This document shows, piece after piece, positions 1-7,927 of a DNA stretch of 64,000 bases. The stretch is taken from NCBI RefSeq assembly GCF_030705605.1, contig NZ_JAPCKK010000016.1:1-64000 (forward strand), in the 5' to 3' direction. Within the stretch, counting starts at the first letter, position 1; every line of letters starts with the position of its first letter. Source of the stretch: Paenibacillus zeirhizosphaerae (GTDB lineage: Bacteria > Bacillota > Bacilli > Paenibacillales > Paenibacillaceae). The notes beneath the pieces are model-generated. The model had not been told where the DNA came from. It made no database searches and saw nothing but the letters and a program-made list of their open reading frames with translations. A program made the translations under genes and the position numbers.

Positions 1-125
1 TATCAGACTGCCTCAACGTCGAGAACTTTTGCTTCCTTACTCAGACTGTCCCCCTCCGGGTTGAAAGGGAAAGGGGTAAAAAACGTGGGAGTCAAAGAGA
101 CGCTTTTGACAGTCTCGTTCATATC

Positions 126-164
126 AGCGATTGGAGGAATGCTTCGTTCTCGGAGCGTCTCCCC
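126..164. repeat. Partial copy of a dispersed REPIN-like palindrome
   Basis: This is one arm (AGCGATTGGAGGAATGCTTC followed by GTTCTCGGAGCGTCTC) of a repeat whose fuller copies lie at 11909-12044, 43752-43850 and 57368-57466. The opposite arm is not seen here. The rest of 1-241, downstream of leuA, holds no gene I can support. An open frame across it on the minus strand is partly made of the repeat and has no good ribosome site. Confidence 0.8.
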
Positions 165-241
165 ACGCACGAAAAGAGTGCCCCGCCCCAAGCCCTGAAT
201 TGTTTCAATTATGACATGATACACAGCGATTGAGGCTTCTT

Positions 242-1798
242 TTAATGGCTTTTTGCAGCTTCCTCTTCGGTACTGGCTGTGTCCAGTAATGCCGCGTTGA
301 TGCCGTTCAAGAAAGCTAACGCACTGGCTTTGATAATATCCATGTCCATGGCCCGCCCGGAATAGGTTTTGCCTTGATAATCGATTTGAATATTGACCCG
401 GCCGATGGCTTCTTTGCCGCCGGATATGCTGTTAATTTTGTAATGCTTTAATGTCACGTCCAACCCGGTCAATGTTTTGATGGCGCTATACAACGCATCA
501 ATCGGGCCATCCCCCACGGCGCTTCCCTTCAACGGCTGGCCGTTCCTGCTTAATTCGATTGTTGCGGTTGGATTCAGATTGTTGGTGATCACCTGGAATG
601 AATCCAATTCGTACAAGGAATGGCCACTGTGCGCTTGTTCACGAATGCTATTGACCAAGTAGAAGATATCGTGATCATATACTTCCTTCTTCATATCGGC
701 GAGAGCAATAAATTTCTGGAACAGCGCTTCGAACTCGGCCGCTTCGCCTGTTGCAAAGCCCATCTTCTCCACCGCATGCTTGAAGGCATGCCGTCCAGAG
801 CGCGCAGTCAAAATCAATTCCATGCTCTCTGCGCCGACTTCCTCAGGGGACATAATCTCATACACGTTCTTATCCTTAAGCAATCCGTCCTGATGTATGC
901 CGGAGGAATGAGCAAATGCGTTATCACCTGTGATGGCTTTGTTCACCTGAACATCGAGTCCTGTCAGATAGGTCAGCAACCTTGAAGTTCTGAGCAGCTC
1001 TGTCGTTTGAATACGCGTCGTGCACTGATAGCGGTTCTCTCTTACTTTCAGAGCCATGACCACTTCCTCCAAAGAAGTGTTGCCTGCTCTTTCGCCCAAT
1101 CCGTTGATCGTGCACTCGATTTTATCCGCTCCGTTCTTGATCGCGCTGAGCGTATTCGCAGTGGCCAGCCCGAGATCATTATGGCAATGGACGCTAAGAA
1201 TGGTTTTGTCGTTTATATTTTTCAAGCGTTCGTTGATTCTATGGATCAAGTCTCCGAATTCTTCCGGCTCCGCGTATCCGACCGTATCGGGAACATTGAT
1301 CATGGTTGCGCCTGCCTTCACAACAGCCTCGATGGTTTTCCACAAATATTCAAAATCCGCCCGGGACGCATCCTCCGTGGAATATTGCACCTGGGGCAGC
1401 AGTGTTTTGGCATATTTGACCGCATCCACCCCCATTTGCAGCACGGCATCCTTGGAACGGTTGAATTTTTTCTCCACATGAATGTTCGACGCACCCAGCA
1501 CAATATGAATGAGCGGGTCCTGCGCCAATTTCACGCTTTCATATACGGCATCAATATCGCTCTGCACTGCCCTGGCCAAGGCCGTGATCGATACGCTATC
1601 GCCCACACTGCGAGCAATCTCCTGTACGGCTTGAAAGTCTCCTGCTGAAGATGCCGGAAAACCTGCTTCGATGATATCTACCTGGAGCCGCTTCAGTTGC
1701 TGGGCAAACTCCACCTTTTGCTTCACATTCAATTTTGCGCCCGGAACCTGTTCTCCATCACGCAAAGTAGTATCCAGTACGATAACGCTGCGATTCAT
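242..1798 (-). CDS. leuA: 2-isopropylmalate synthase
   Basis: LeuA condenses acetyl-CoA with 2-oxoisovalerate, the first committed step of leucine synthesis in the cytoplasm. The N-terminal TIM barrel shows the family motif DTTLRDGEQ near residue 9 and the metal-binding HCHNDLG near residue 205. The C-terminal quarter matches the leucine-sensing LeuA dimer domain. I chose the ATG at 1798 because GGAGGAGG lies just upstream; the six in-frame codons further up would overlap that site. The resulting 518 aa is the usual LeuA length. The gene stands alone behind a leucine T-box (1878-2141), so it is controlled by charged tRNA-Leu. No other leu or ilv gene is adjacent, except an ilvN remnant 37 kb away. 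Confidence 0.96.
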   Translation of the reverse strand: MNRSVIVLDTTLRDGEQVPGAKLNVKQKVEFAQQLKRLQVDIIEAGFPASSAGDFQAVQEIARSVGDSVSITALARAVQSDIDAVYESVKLAQDPLIHIVLGASNIHVEKKFNRSKDAVLQMGVDAVKYAKTLLPQVQYSTEDASRADFEYLWKTIEAVVKAGATMINVPDTVGYAEPEEFGDLIHRINERLKNINDKTILSVHCHNDLGLATANTLSAIKNGADKIECTINGLGERAGNTSLEEVVMALKVRENRYQCTTRIQTTELLRTSRLLTYLTGLDVQVNKAITGDNAFAHSSGIHQDGLLKDKNVYEIMSPEEVGAESMELILTARSGRHAFKHAVEKMGFATGEAAEFEALFQKFIALADMKKEVYDHDIFYLVNSIREQAHSGHSLYELDSFQVITNNLNPTATIELSRNGQPLKGSAVGDGPIDALYSAIKTLTGLDVTLKHYKINSISGGKEAIGRVNIQIDYQGKTYSGRAMDMDIIKASALAFLNGINAALLDTASTEEEAAKSH

Positions 1799-1877
1799 CT
1801 GAAGTTCCTCCTCCATCCATTATAGAAGCATCTATAATCAAGCGGTGTTGGTCAAACCCGGACTTTCACCAACCAAA

Positions 1878-2141
1878 AAAACCCCGTCTCTATTATAGAG
1901 ACGAGGTTTAACCCGCGGTACCACTCTAATTCATATCCAATATGGAAAATGATCTCTTTCGATGGCTGTCACCATCTATCCTTGTAACGGCGGAATCCCG
2001 GCTAACCCTACATTGTCAGGCCAGCAGTTCATAGACGAGTTCAAGGTGCTCGACACTACCGCTTCTCACCACCCAGCGGCTCTCTGAAAGGTTGTGTCAC
2101 CTTTACTATTTCTAATCAGCACATTTTGGATATGGAATTTA
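1878..2141 (-). ncRNA. T-box leader of leuA (leucine specifier)
   Basis: The transcript strand carries the T-box consensus GTGGTACCGCG (complement of 1912-1924) in the antiterminator region. A terminator hairpin follows at 1882-1908, with complementary CCCCGTCTCTAT and ATAGAGACGAGG arms and a run of T. Upstream are the stem I parts (GAGAGCCGC, GGTGGTGAGAAGC) and the pattern GAACTCG. In it CTC (complement of 2037-2039) sits where the specifier codon is expected, matching leucine. Uncharged tRNA-Leu would favour antitermination and leuA expression. Confidence 0.93.
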
Positions 2142-2147
2142 CAGGTG

Positions 2148-2176
2148 ATTATAATGGGCTTAAGCGCACTTGTCAA
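2148..2176 (-). promoter_or_regulatory. Sigma-A-type promoter of leuA
   Basis: On the minus strand a perfect TTGACA (2171-2176) and a perfect TATAAT (2148-2153) are separated by 17 bp. This places the RNA start just before the T-box stem I. Confidence 0.9.
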
Positions 2177-2189
2177 TGGGATAGTAAAG

Positions 2190-2236
2190 TTGCTCTTGCA
2201 AGATTACAGTGCTATAATACTGAACGGACGTTCGGT
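2190..2236 (+). promoter_or_regulatory. Promoter and operator of the TetR gene
   Basis: TTGCTC (2190-2195) and TATAAT (2213-2218) are 17 bp apart. Right after them lies the near-palindrome TGAACGGACGTTCGGT (2221-2236). A related sequence, ACGAACGTTCAGT, precedes the MFS gene at 2908-2920. The position next to the start point fits repression by the TetR protein encoded just downstream. Confidence 0.75.
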
Positions 2237-2257
2237 GTATGAATTGAGGTGAGTACC

Positions 2258-2875
2258 ATGAACCAGAAACAGCTTCAAAGCGAACAAACGAAGAAAAAAA
2301 TAGCAGATGCGGCTCGGATGCTTTTTATACAAAAAGGCTATAAAGCGACTTCAATTGAAGATATTGTAGGAGCAACCGGCAGCAGTAAAGGAAATATCTA
2401 TTACCACTTCAAGAGTAAGGAAGGCTTGTTCCTTTATCTTATGGAGGAATGGGATCGCGAGTGGAGCCTCAATTGGAGCCAAAATGTGCACCTCTATAAA
2501 ACAACCGCTGATAAGCTCTACGGCATGGCCGAGCAGCTAGCATCTGACGATTTAAACCACCCGCTGACGAAGGCTGCGGATGAATTTTTCCACAATGAAG
2601 AAAAGACATCTGAGGTAGAGTCCAGAATGGCCAAGATGATGGCAGATCATTTGGAATTTAATCAGAAGCTGCTGCAGGAAGGAATCGACAGTGGTGAATT
2701 TTGCCCGAATCATGCGGAACGCCTTGCCGTTATACTGGAAGCACTCTTGTTCGGAGCCAGCCAATTATCGCGTAACCTTACTCCAGATAAAACGCGCATG
2801 CTCTATCAAGACGCCATCACTGTCTTTCTAAATGGCATGTCCCGGAATACGCTAAAGGGGACCGGTGACGAGTAA
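2258..2875 (+). CDS. TetR/AcrR family transcriptional regulator
   Basis: The 205-aa protein has an N-terminal TetR DNA-binding domain with the typical helix-turn-helix TSIEDIVGATGSSKGNIYYH near residues 30-50. An all-helical ligand domain follows. The ATG at 2258 is preferred over the GTG at 2251 because that GTG lies inside the ribosome site GAGGTGAG. It is followed 71 bp later by an MFS exporter gene in the same direction. Similar ACGTTC palindromes sit before both genes, so it probably represses itself and the pump. The inducing ligand is unknown. Confidence 0.9.
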   Translation: MNQKQLQSEQTKKKIADAARMLFIQKGYKATSIEDIVGATGSSKGNIYYHFKSKEGLFLYLMEEWDREWSLNWSQNVHLYKTTADKLYGMAEQLASDDLNHPLTKAADEFFHNEEKTSEVESRMAKMMADHLEFNQKLLQEGIDSGEFCPNHAERLAVILEALLFGASQLSRNLTPDKTRMLYQDAITVFLNGMSRNTLKGTGDE

Positions 2876-2907
2876 TCGTACTTTATTCTTCTGCGCATCA
2901 ATACAAA

Positions 2908-2920
2908 ACGAACGTTCAGT
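2908..2920 (+). promoter_or_regulatory. Probable TetR operator before the MFS gene
   Basis: ACGAACGTTCAGT contains the palindrome GAACGTTC and resembles the operator at 2221-2236 in front of the regulator gene. It lies 27 bp before the MFS start codon. Confidence 0.6.
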
Positions 2921-2946
2921 ATAGGAAAATATGGAGGACCCTTACG

Positions 2947-4146
2947 ATGTCATTGCTTCTTAGAAATAGGGGAGCGATTCTGCTCCTCATGCTTAATATT
3001 TTCATTATTTTCACAGGTATTGGCTTGATTGTTCCTATTATGCCTAGTTACATGAATATGCTGCATATTAATGGGAGCATGCTGGGCTTGCTGGTCGCTG
3101 CTTTCTCAATTACGCAGCTTATTTTCTCACCGCTGGCAGGCCGGCTGTCTGATACTATTGGCCGCAAGAAGGTTATTCTGGCCGGTATGCTGCTTTTTGC
3201 CGTCTCGGAGTGGATGTTTGGCGCTGTCAGCACGCTGCCCCTCCTCTTTCTTGCAAGAATGCTGGGCGGGATTAGTGCTGCCTTAGTTATGCCTGCCGTT
3301 ATGGCTTACACGGCGGATGTCACCACCGACGAAGAACGCGGTAAAGGGATGGGGTTTATTAACGCGGCCATCACAACAGGCTTTATCATCGGCCCCGGGA
3401 TTGGCGGATACATTGCGGAATTCGGGATTCGTATCCCCTTCTATGCTGCTGCAGTTGGCGGCTTGCTCGCCATGCTTCTTAGCGCTCTCTTTCTGCCTGA
3501 AGTTTCGAAGGACGCACACGCCCAAAATGCGGTTAAGCCAGTACAAATCGGTCTGCTGAGACAACTCATGAACTCCTATCGTGCGCCTTATTTTATCAGC
3601 CTGATCGTCGTGTTCGTCGCTTCCTTCGGACTGGCTAATTTTGAAACGGTGTTTGGACTGTTTGTCGATCATAAATTCGGCTTTACGCCAAAAGATATTG
3701 CCTTCATTATTACATTTGGTTCGGTCGCTGGAGCCGTCGTGCAGATTACCATCTTTGGTTGGATCATTAACCAGTTCGGGGAGAAAAAAGTGATCACCGT
3801 GAGCCTCTTCGTCTCTGCTCTCTTCACCGTCCTTGCGCTCTTGGTGCACAGTTTCTGGTTAATGGTTGCCGTTACCTTTGTTCTATTTCTTGCGATCGAT
3901 CTCTTGCGTCCCGCCATCGGCACGCAAATGTCCAAGTTCGCTGCTGAGCAGCAGGGTTACGTGGCAGGTCTAAATTCAGCCTTTACCAGCCTTGGCAATA
4001 TCATTGGTCCAATCGTGGCAGGCGCGCTATTTGACTTTAATATAGGCTATCCTTACTTGCTGGCTGGTGTTGTTTTATTTTTGGGCTTCATACTTTCCTT
4101 TAGGTCCAAAGAAACGCCACATAGTGCAGTGAAATCTGAGAACTAA
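2947..4146 (+). CDS. MFS drug-efflux transporter (DHA1-like)
   Basis: This is a 399-aa membrane protein with about twelve hydrophobic segments. Between segments 2 and 3 it carries the major-facilitator loop GRLSDTIGRKK. Segment 5 has the antiporter-type glycine-rich pattern TTGFIIGPGIGGYIAE. Length and motifs fit proton-coupled multidrug exporters such as NorA/Bmr relatives. ATGGAGGACCCTTACG ATG gives a good ribosome site. It follows a TetR gene and shares its operator-like sequence, so it is probably derepressed by a toxic ligand that it exports. The substrate cannot be read from the sequence. Confidence 0.88.
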   Translation: MSLLLRNRGAILLLMLNIFIIFTGIGLIVPIMPSYMNMLHINGSMLGLLVAAFSITQLIFSPLAGRLSDTIGRKKVILAGMLLFAVSEWMFGAVSTLPLLFLARMLGGISAALVMPAVMAYTADVTTDEERGKGMGFINAAITTGFIIGPGIGGYIAEFGIRIPFYAAAVGGLLAMLLSALFLPEVSKDAHAQNAVKPVQIGLLRQLMNSYRAPYFISLIVVFVASFGLANFETVFGLFVDHKFGFTPKDIAFIITFGSVAGAVVQITIFGWIINQFGEKKVITVSLFVSALFTVLALLVHSFWLMVAVTFVLFLAIDLLRPAIGTQMSKFAAEQQGYVAGLNSAFTSLGNIIGPIVAGALFDFNIGYPYLLAGVVLFLGFILSFRSKETPHSAVKSEN

Positions 4147-4166
4147 GATATAAGCATCCAGAGATA

Positions 4167-4205
4167 AAAGCCGGACTCCCCGATTTTGGAGGTCCGGCTT
4201 TTTAC
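4167..4205. terminator. Bidirectional terminator
   Basis: The arms AAAAGCCGGACTCC and GGAGGTCCGGCTTTTT form a strong stem flanked by A and T runs. It sits between the convergent MFS and sortase genes. Confidence 0.85.
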
Positions 4206-4278
4206 GGTCGCTTGAGGCTGCTTATTCTGGCTTCCATGATTCATTGTTCCGCTCAGAGAGAGTCGCCACGCAACCGTT

Positions 4279-4923
4279 CTACAGCTTAGCCTGAACGATC
4301 AGGCGCTGATCTCCTCCAGGAGTACAAGTGATCAATGTCAAAATGGCCTCCTGTCCCCTTTCGGAGAGTACGGAAAGGTCAGTCGGCTCAACCACCTTAA
4401 TCCGATCGACGGTGTAAATAAAGCTTCCTGAAGGGGTGGATACCGAAATGGTATCGCCCATCTTCACTTCATCTAGCCTGTTGAACAGCCGTCCTTCGGT
4501 TCTTGCCCGGTGAGCCGCTACTGCTGTATTCCCTACGGCCCCAAGCTCCGCAGTTCCGGTCATGTGCACAGCCGCATGGCGCATATTTTCCTCGGTTGCT
4601 CCTTCCAGAACTGGGAGTTTAACATCGATAACTGGAATCTCAATAACCGCAATGGGTGTCTTTCCATCCACACTCTGCAACAGCTCAGGCTGAACAATCG
4701 GCTCTGATTCAACGGCTTCCGTCTCCTCCAGGAGGCGGGATGCCCGTTGAAATTCAGATGCCAAAGACCGGGCCTGACTGTTGTTTTGCTGCTGTGCTTC
4801 CCACAGCTCCGTCTTCTGCATCAGCTCATTCTGCTTATGATCTTCAATCTGCTCGATCAGCTTGGGAGCGATGATGATCAGGACTCCGAGCAGAATCAGC
4901 AGGTATGGCAGCAGTTTACGCAT
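4279..4923 (-). CDS. Class D sortase
   Basis: The 214-aa protein is a membrane-anchored transpeptidase. Residues 5-20 form an N-terminal membrane helix, followed by a helical linker and the sortase beta barrel. The catalytic triad is visible: His138 in AVAAHRAR, Cys200 in TLITCTP and Arg207. Class D sortases of Firmicutes attach LPXTA-like proteins to peptidoglycan, in Bacillus often during sporulation. No obvious substrate gene lies beside it. AGAGGAGG precedes the start. It is transcribed alone. Confidence 0.9.
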   Translation of the reverse strand: MRKLLPYLLILLGVLIIIAPKLIEQIEDHKQNELMQKTELWEAQQQNNSQARSLASEFQRASRLLEETEAVESEPIVQPELLQSVDGKTPIAVIEIPVIDVKLPVLEGATEENMRHAAVHMTGTAELGAVGNTAVAAHRARTEGRLFNRLDEVKMGDTISVSTPSGSFIYTVDRIKVVEPTDLSVLSERGQEAILTLITCTPGGDQRLIVQAKL

Positions 4924-4996
4924 TTGTTTTCATCCTCCTCTTATTCAACAAGTATATAAAAAAAAGCACCTCATGTCCTCCTTTCCAAGCGACTTC

Positions 4997-5866
4997 TCAG
5001 ACAAAGCGGTCCGAGACGAGAAACTGCACCATTTCCGAATGCTCGCCACTCAGGCTGATGATATTCGTCTGCAGTGCAACACCCGCTACTTCAGATACAT
5101 CTATCGGAACAAGAAGCCGGTCGCGTACTTCATTACGTACGCATACTCCTGGCAGAAAGCAGACCCCGACTTTGTTCAAAACGAGCTTCTTGGCCATCTC
5201 TGCGTTATCGGTATGAATATGAATCGCAGGAGGCTTGTTCAGGCTTTGGAATACCCGGTGAACCCGCAGCCAATCCAGAGCCCCGCATTCAAAGAAGACG
5301 AACGGCTGATCAACGATCATGTCTGCCGATGCTTCTGTTATCCCTGCCAAAGGATGGTCTGCATACACGTATAGACGAATCGGGTCCTCGTAATACTTCA
5401 CGGATTGCAGGTACGGATGACTTACACTGCGGACGAAGCCGATATCGAGCTCCCTGTTCAGCACCTTGGCTACAATGTCATCGGTAGTGGATGTTGTCAC
5501 CTTGATTTGCAGCCCCGGATATTCCGCCTTTAGCTTGGGCAGCAGCTCTGGAATAATATAGTTGGAGACGGAGACGGTGCATCCAATCCGCAGCTCATTC
5601 GGGATCTTCCCCTGTCTTTGGATATGCTGCTTCCCCTTCTGGTAAATTTGCAGTAGTTGCTGAGCATAAGGCAGAAACTGCCTTCCTTTCTCGGTCAATT
5701 GCACCTGCTTGCCCAACCGATCAAACAGCCGGCAGTCCAGCTCACGCTCCAGCGTTTGAATTCTTGCGGTAACCGACGGCTGTGACAGAAATAATATTTC
5801 TGCGGCCTTATTAAAGCTTCCGTAATGAAATACATAGACAAAAGCCTCGATGTTTTCAATATTCAT
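4997..5866 (-). CDS. LysR-family transcriptional regulator
   Basis: The 289-aa protein has an N-terminal winged helix-turn-helix (FNKAAEILFLSQPSVTARIQTLE, residues about 18-40) and a periplasmic-binding-fold effector domain. The start at 5866 is backed by GGAGAAG; the open frame extends upstream to 5947 through a structured leader. In overall pattern it resembles the CysL/YtlI group that controls sulfur genes, but I cannot prove that. An interrupted palindrome CTATA...TATAG overlaps its promoter, and related CTAT...ATAG palindromes precede the two probable sulfur operons at 6.7 and 20 kb. It may therefore be their regulator. Confidence 0.88.
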   Translation of the reverse strand: MNIENIEAFVYVFHYGSFNKAAEILFLSQPSVTARIQTLERELDCRLFDRLGKQVQLTEKGRQFLPYAQQLLQIYQKGKQHIQRQGKIPNELRIGCTVSVSNYIIPELLPKLKAEYPGLQIKVTTSTTDDIVAKVLNRELDIGFVRSVSHPYLQSVKYYEDPIRLYVYADHPLAGITEASADMIVDQPFVFFECGALDWLRVHRVFQSLNKPPAIHIHTDNAEMAKKLVLNKVGVCFLPGVCVRNEVRDRLLVPIDVSEVAGVALQTNIISLSGEHSEMVQFLVSDRFV

Positions 5867-5904
5867 ACACACTTCTCCTGCTTGAATCAGAATAGGATTT
5901 ACCT

Positions 5905-5984
5905 CTCCAAAGCAAAAAGAGACCTCCAAAGCAAATAACCCGTGCATCTCTCTCAGGTTACATGCCTTGCAAGGTCTCCGGTTG
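5905..5984 (-). promoter_or_regulatory. Structured leader with terminator-like hairpin before the LysR gene
   Basis: On the minus strand GGAGACC pairs with GGTCTC about 55 nt later, followed directly by TTTTT. An inner pairing TAACC/GGTTA is possible. The leader also contains the start-stop pair ATGTAA (complement of 5958-5963) after a GGAG. The arrangement looks like an attenuator. I do not recognise it as a known riboswitch class. Confidence 0.55.
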
Positions 5985-5998
5985 ACCGGTTGATTATC

Positions 5999-6032
5999 CT
6001 ATACTTTACAGTTCTATAGCCAAGTATGTCAA
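5999..6032 (-). promoter_or_regulatory. Probable promoter of the LysR gene with overlapping palindrome
   Basis: TTGACA (complement of 6027-6032) and TAAAGT (complement of 6003-6008) are 18 bp apart. The palindrome halves CTATA (5999-6003) and TATAG (6015-6019) overlap the -10 and spacer, which suggests autoregulation. Confidence 0.55.
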
Positions 6033-6096
6033 TAAGATTTTAGATATTAAACTCCCGAATCGTGACGTAGGCCTCATAAATGATATACTGCAGCCT

Positions 6097-6561
6097 TTAA
6101 GCGTCGTACGCCTGTTTGATTCGCTCGATTTGCCCTAGATGATTGTGTACATGCTTCGTAAAACCGTTAACGACATCGGCGACCCGCACGGTTTCCCCTT
6201 TGGCGTTAACGGCGGCTTTCACCCAATCTTCGTCGCTCAAACGTTGAAATAGATGGCCGTTGTATTCGAGCAGGTGTCCGAATAGCGCCAAAATGTCGGC
6301 CTTTTCTCCCTCATTCGCTTTCTGCCCGCTCACCCACGCATCTTGATCGAAAGCCGGCAGCTTTACCGTCGTGCCTGCCAGAATGTCACGGATTCGGAAT
6401 GAGACGACGATATTATGATCGGCAAGATGAGCCAGCACCTCGGTCACGCTCCACGATTCCGGGTCTGCCTTCCAGGTTAATTGCTCTTTATTTAATTCTT
6501 CTGTAGCTTGAGCTAGCTGTCGGCGCGTATCAAGGTATGCCTGAATATCAACTTGACTCAT
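6097..6561 (-). CDS. DinB-superfamily protein
   Basis: This 154-aa helical protein has the metal-ligand pattern of the DinB/YfiT four-helix bundle: His in LAHLADHN near residue 46 and HVHNHLGQIERI near the C-terminus. Members include thiol transferases that use bacillithiol or mycothiol, and nickel- or zinc-binding proteins of unknown role. GGGAGG lies seven bases before the ATG. It is transcribed alone. The specific reaction is unknown. Confidence 0.82.
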   Translation of the reverse strand: MSQVDIQAYLDTRRQLAQATEELNKEQLTWKADPESWSVTEVLAHLADHNIVVSFRIRDILAGTTVKLPAFDQDAWVSGQKANEGEKADILALFGHLLEYNGHLFQRLSDEDWVKAAVNAKGETVRVADVVNGFTKHVHNHLGQIERIKQAYDA

Positions 6562-6679
6562 CTGATTTCCTCCCTTTCTATTCCCACCTTCTCACTTGGA
6601 TATAACCAAACTTTACCATCCTTGTTCTCATGTGACTAATAGAATCGATCTATGTTTGTATTGAAAAGATTAATTGGAC

Positions 6680-6742
6680 GCTATGGAATAGCAGTGTTAG
6701 GGTTGCAATATATTTGACTTTATCAATCGGAATAATTGTAAT
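6680..6742 (+). promoter_or_regulatory. Promoter and palindrome of the dehydrogenase-ABC-aminotransferase operon
   Basis: TTGACT (6714-6719) and TGTAAT (6737-6742) are 17 bp apart. About 20 bp further up is the palindrome GCTAT-GGA-ATAGC (6680-6692). It resembles the CTATGCGTATAG element before the acetyltransferase operon at 20023-20034. Confidence 0.6.
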
Positions 6743-6780
6743 TACACCCCGAACAACGATGACAAAGGAGTGAACGAAAC

Positions 6781-7893
6781 ATGATCAGTGTAAAAGCACC
6801 CGATCATTATTGGAATGAACCTGACATTTTGTTGAAAAGCGGTCCGCTGATCGCACCCTATGGCAAGAATGCTTTTGTTGTCACAGGGCAAAAAGCCCTG
6901 AACGCAGTAGGCCACGCATTCTTCGAAAGCTTGAAGCAGGCGGGAATCGCCCACACGATTGCCTCCTTCGGTGGAAAAGTCACGATAGCTGAAATCGAAG
7001 TGTATACCGCTCAAGCTTCCGCCCAGCAAGCGGATGTGATCATTGGGGTTGGTGGAGGCAAGGCTCTTGATCTTGCCAAAGCGGTCGGCGGCAAGCTCCG
7101 GCTGCCGGTCATTGCTGTCCCGACTATAGCAGCAACTTGCGCATCCTGGGCGGCTGTCTCCATACTCTACGACGATCTGGGCCGTTCCTCGGAATATTTG
7201 ATGAATGAACGTTCACCGGCATTGGTCCTTGTGGATACGAGGGTGATTGCTTCTGCCCCTAAACGTTATTTAGCTTCAGGCATTGGCGATACCATTGTGA
7301 AATGGTATGAAATCGCCGTGAATTTAAGCGAAGAGTCTGGCGAGCTCGATATTCAAATCGCAGGCCAGACCGCCAAGCTGGCGCTGGACAGATTGCGCAG
7401 CCACGCGTTGGCTGCTTATGAAACGGCTGGAAGCGGGAAAGTGACCCCTGCCCTTACAGAGACGATCAATGACATCATCGTCCTCGCGGGCCTAGCCGGA
7501 ACCGTTCAGGGTTCCAAGCCCCGTGCCGCGATTGCCCACGCTATTCACAACAGTTTAACCTTTGTCCATCAGACCAGTGATACCCTTCACGGCGAGAAGG
7601 TAGCTTTCGGACTGCTTGCTCAGACGGTGCTTGAAGGAAGAGCTGGGGACGAAATCGATGAGCTGGCGGTATGGCTGCATAGCTTCGGGCTTCCAATTAC
7701 ACTTCGTGGACTGGGGATCACCGGGGACTCGGCAAGTATCACGCTTGAAATCGCCAAAAGGGTTCAACTGCGGGAAGATGCGACGACAGGCTTAGCCTTC
7801 GCTGTAAATGAAGCAAGCCTTGCCGAAGCCATACAACAAGCGGATCAATGGGGGCAGCGCATTCAGCAGGAATCTGTTTACGCTAATTCATAA
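6781..7893 (+). CDS. Iron-type alcohol dehydrogenase, hydroxycarboxylate dehydrogenase (HcxA/YbdH)-like
   Basis: The 370-aa protein belongs to the GldA-like group of iron/zinc alcohol dehydrogenases. It shows the nucleotide-binding GVGGGKALDLAK (about residues 90-101), and metal ligands in GIGDTIVKWYE, AHAIHNSLT and LHGEKVAFG. E. coli HcxA (YbdH), a 2-oxo acid reductase of the same group, sits next to the methionine aminotransferase gene ybdL. The parallel with the aminotransferase at the end of this operon is suggestive. It is the first gene of a five-gene operon, with AAGGAGTG upstream. It most likely reduces a 2-oxo acid derived from an imported amino compound. Confidence 0.8.
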   Translation: MISVKAPDHYWNEPDILLKSGPLIAPYGKNAFVVTGQKALNAVGHAFFESLKQAGIAHTIASFGGKVTIAEIEVYTAQASAQQADVIIGVGGGKALDLAKAVGGKLRLPVIAVPTIAATCASWAAVSILYDDLGRSSEYLMNERSPALVLVDTRVIASAPKRYLASGIGDTIVKWYEIAVNLSEESGELDIQIAGQTAKLALDRLRSHALAAYETAGSGKVTPALTETINDIIVLAGLAGTVQGSKPRAAIAHAIHNSLTFVHQTSDTLHGEKVAFGLLAQTVLEGRAGDEIDELAVWLHSFGLPITLRGLGITGDSASITLEIAKRVQLREDATTGLAFAVNEASLAEAIQQADQWGQRIQQESVYANS

Positions 7894-7927
7894 AACGTTA
7901 TTTATAGAGGAAAGGTGGAATCCCGGT

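Noticed and set aside
3..224. 73-codon minus-strand frame downstream of leuA
   Set aside because: It runs across the dispersed palindrome arm, has no convincing ribosome site and resembles no known protein.
1007..1648. 213-codon plus-strand frame inside leuA
   Set aside because: It is antisense to a clear leuA reading frame and has no family features.
3283..3849. Minus-strand frame opposite the MFS gene
   Set aside because: It is a shadow of the transporter; the composition is antisense-like and no domain is visible.
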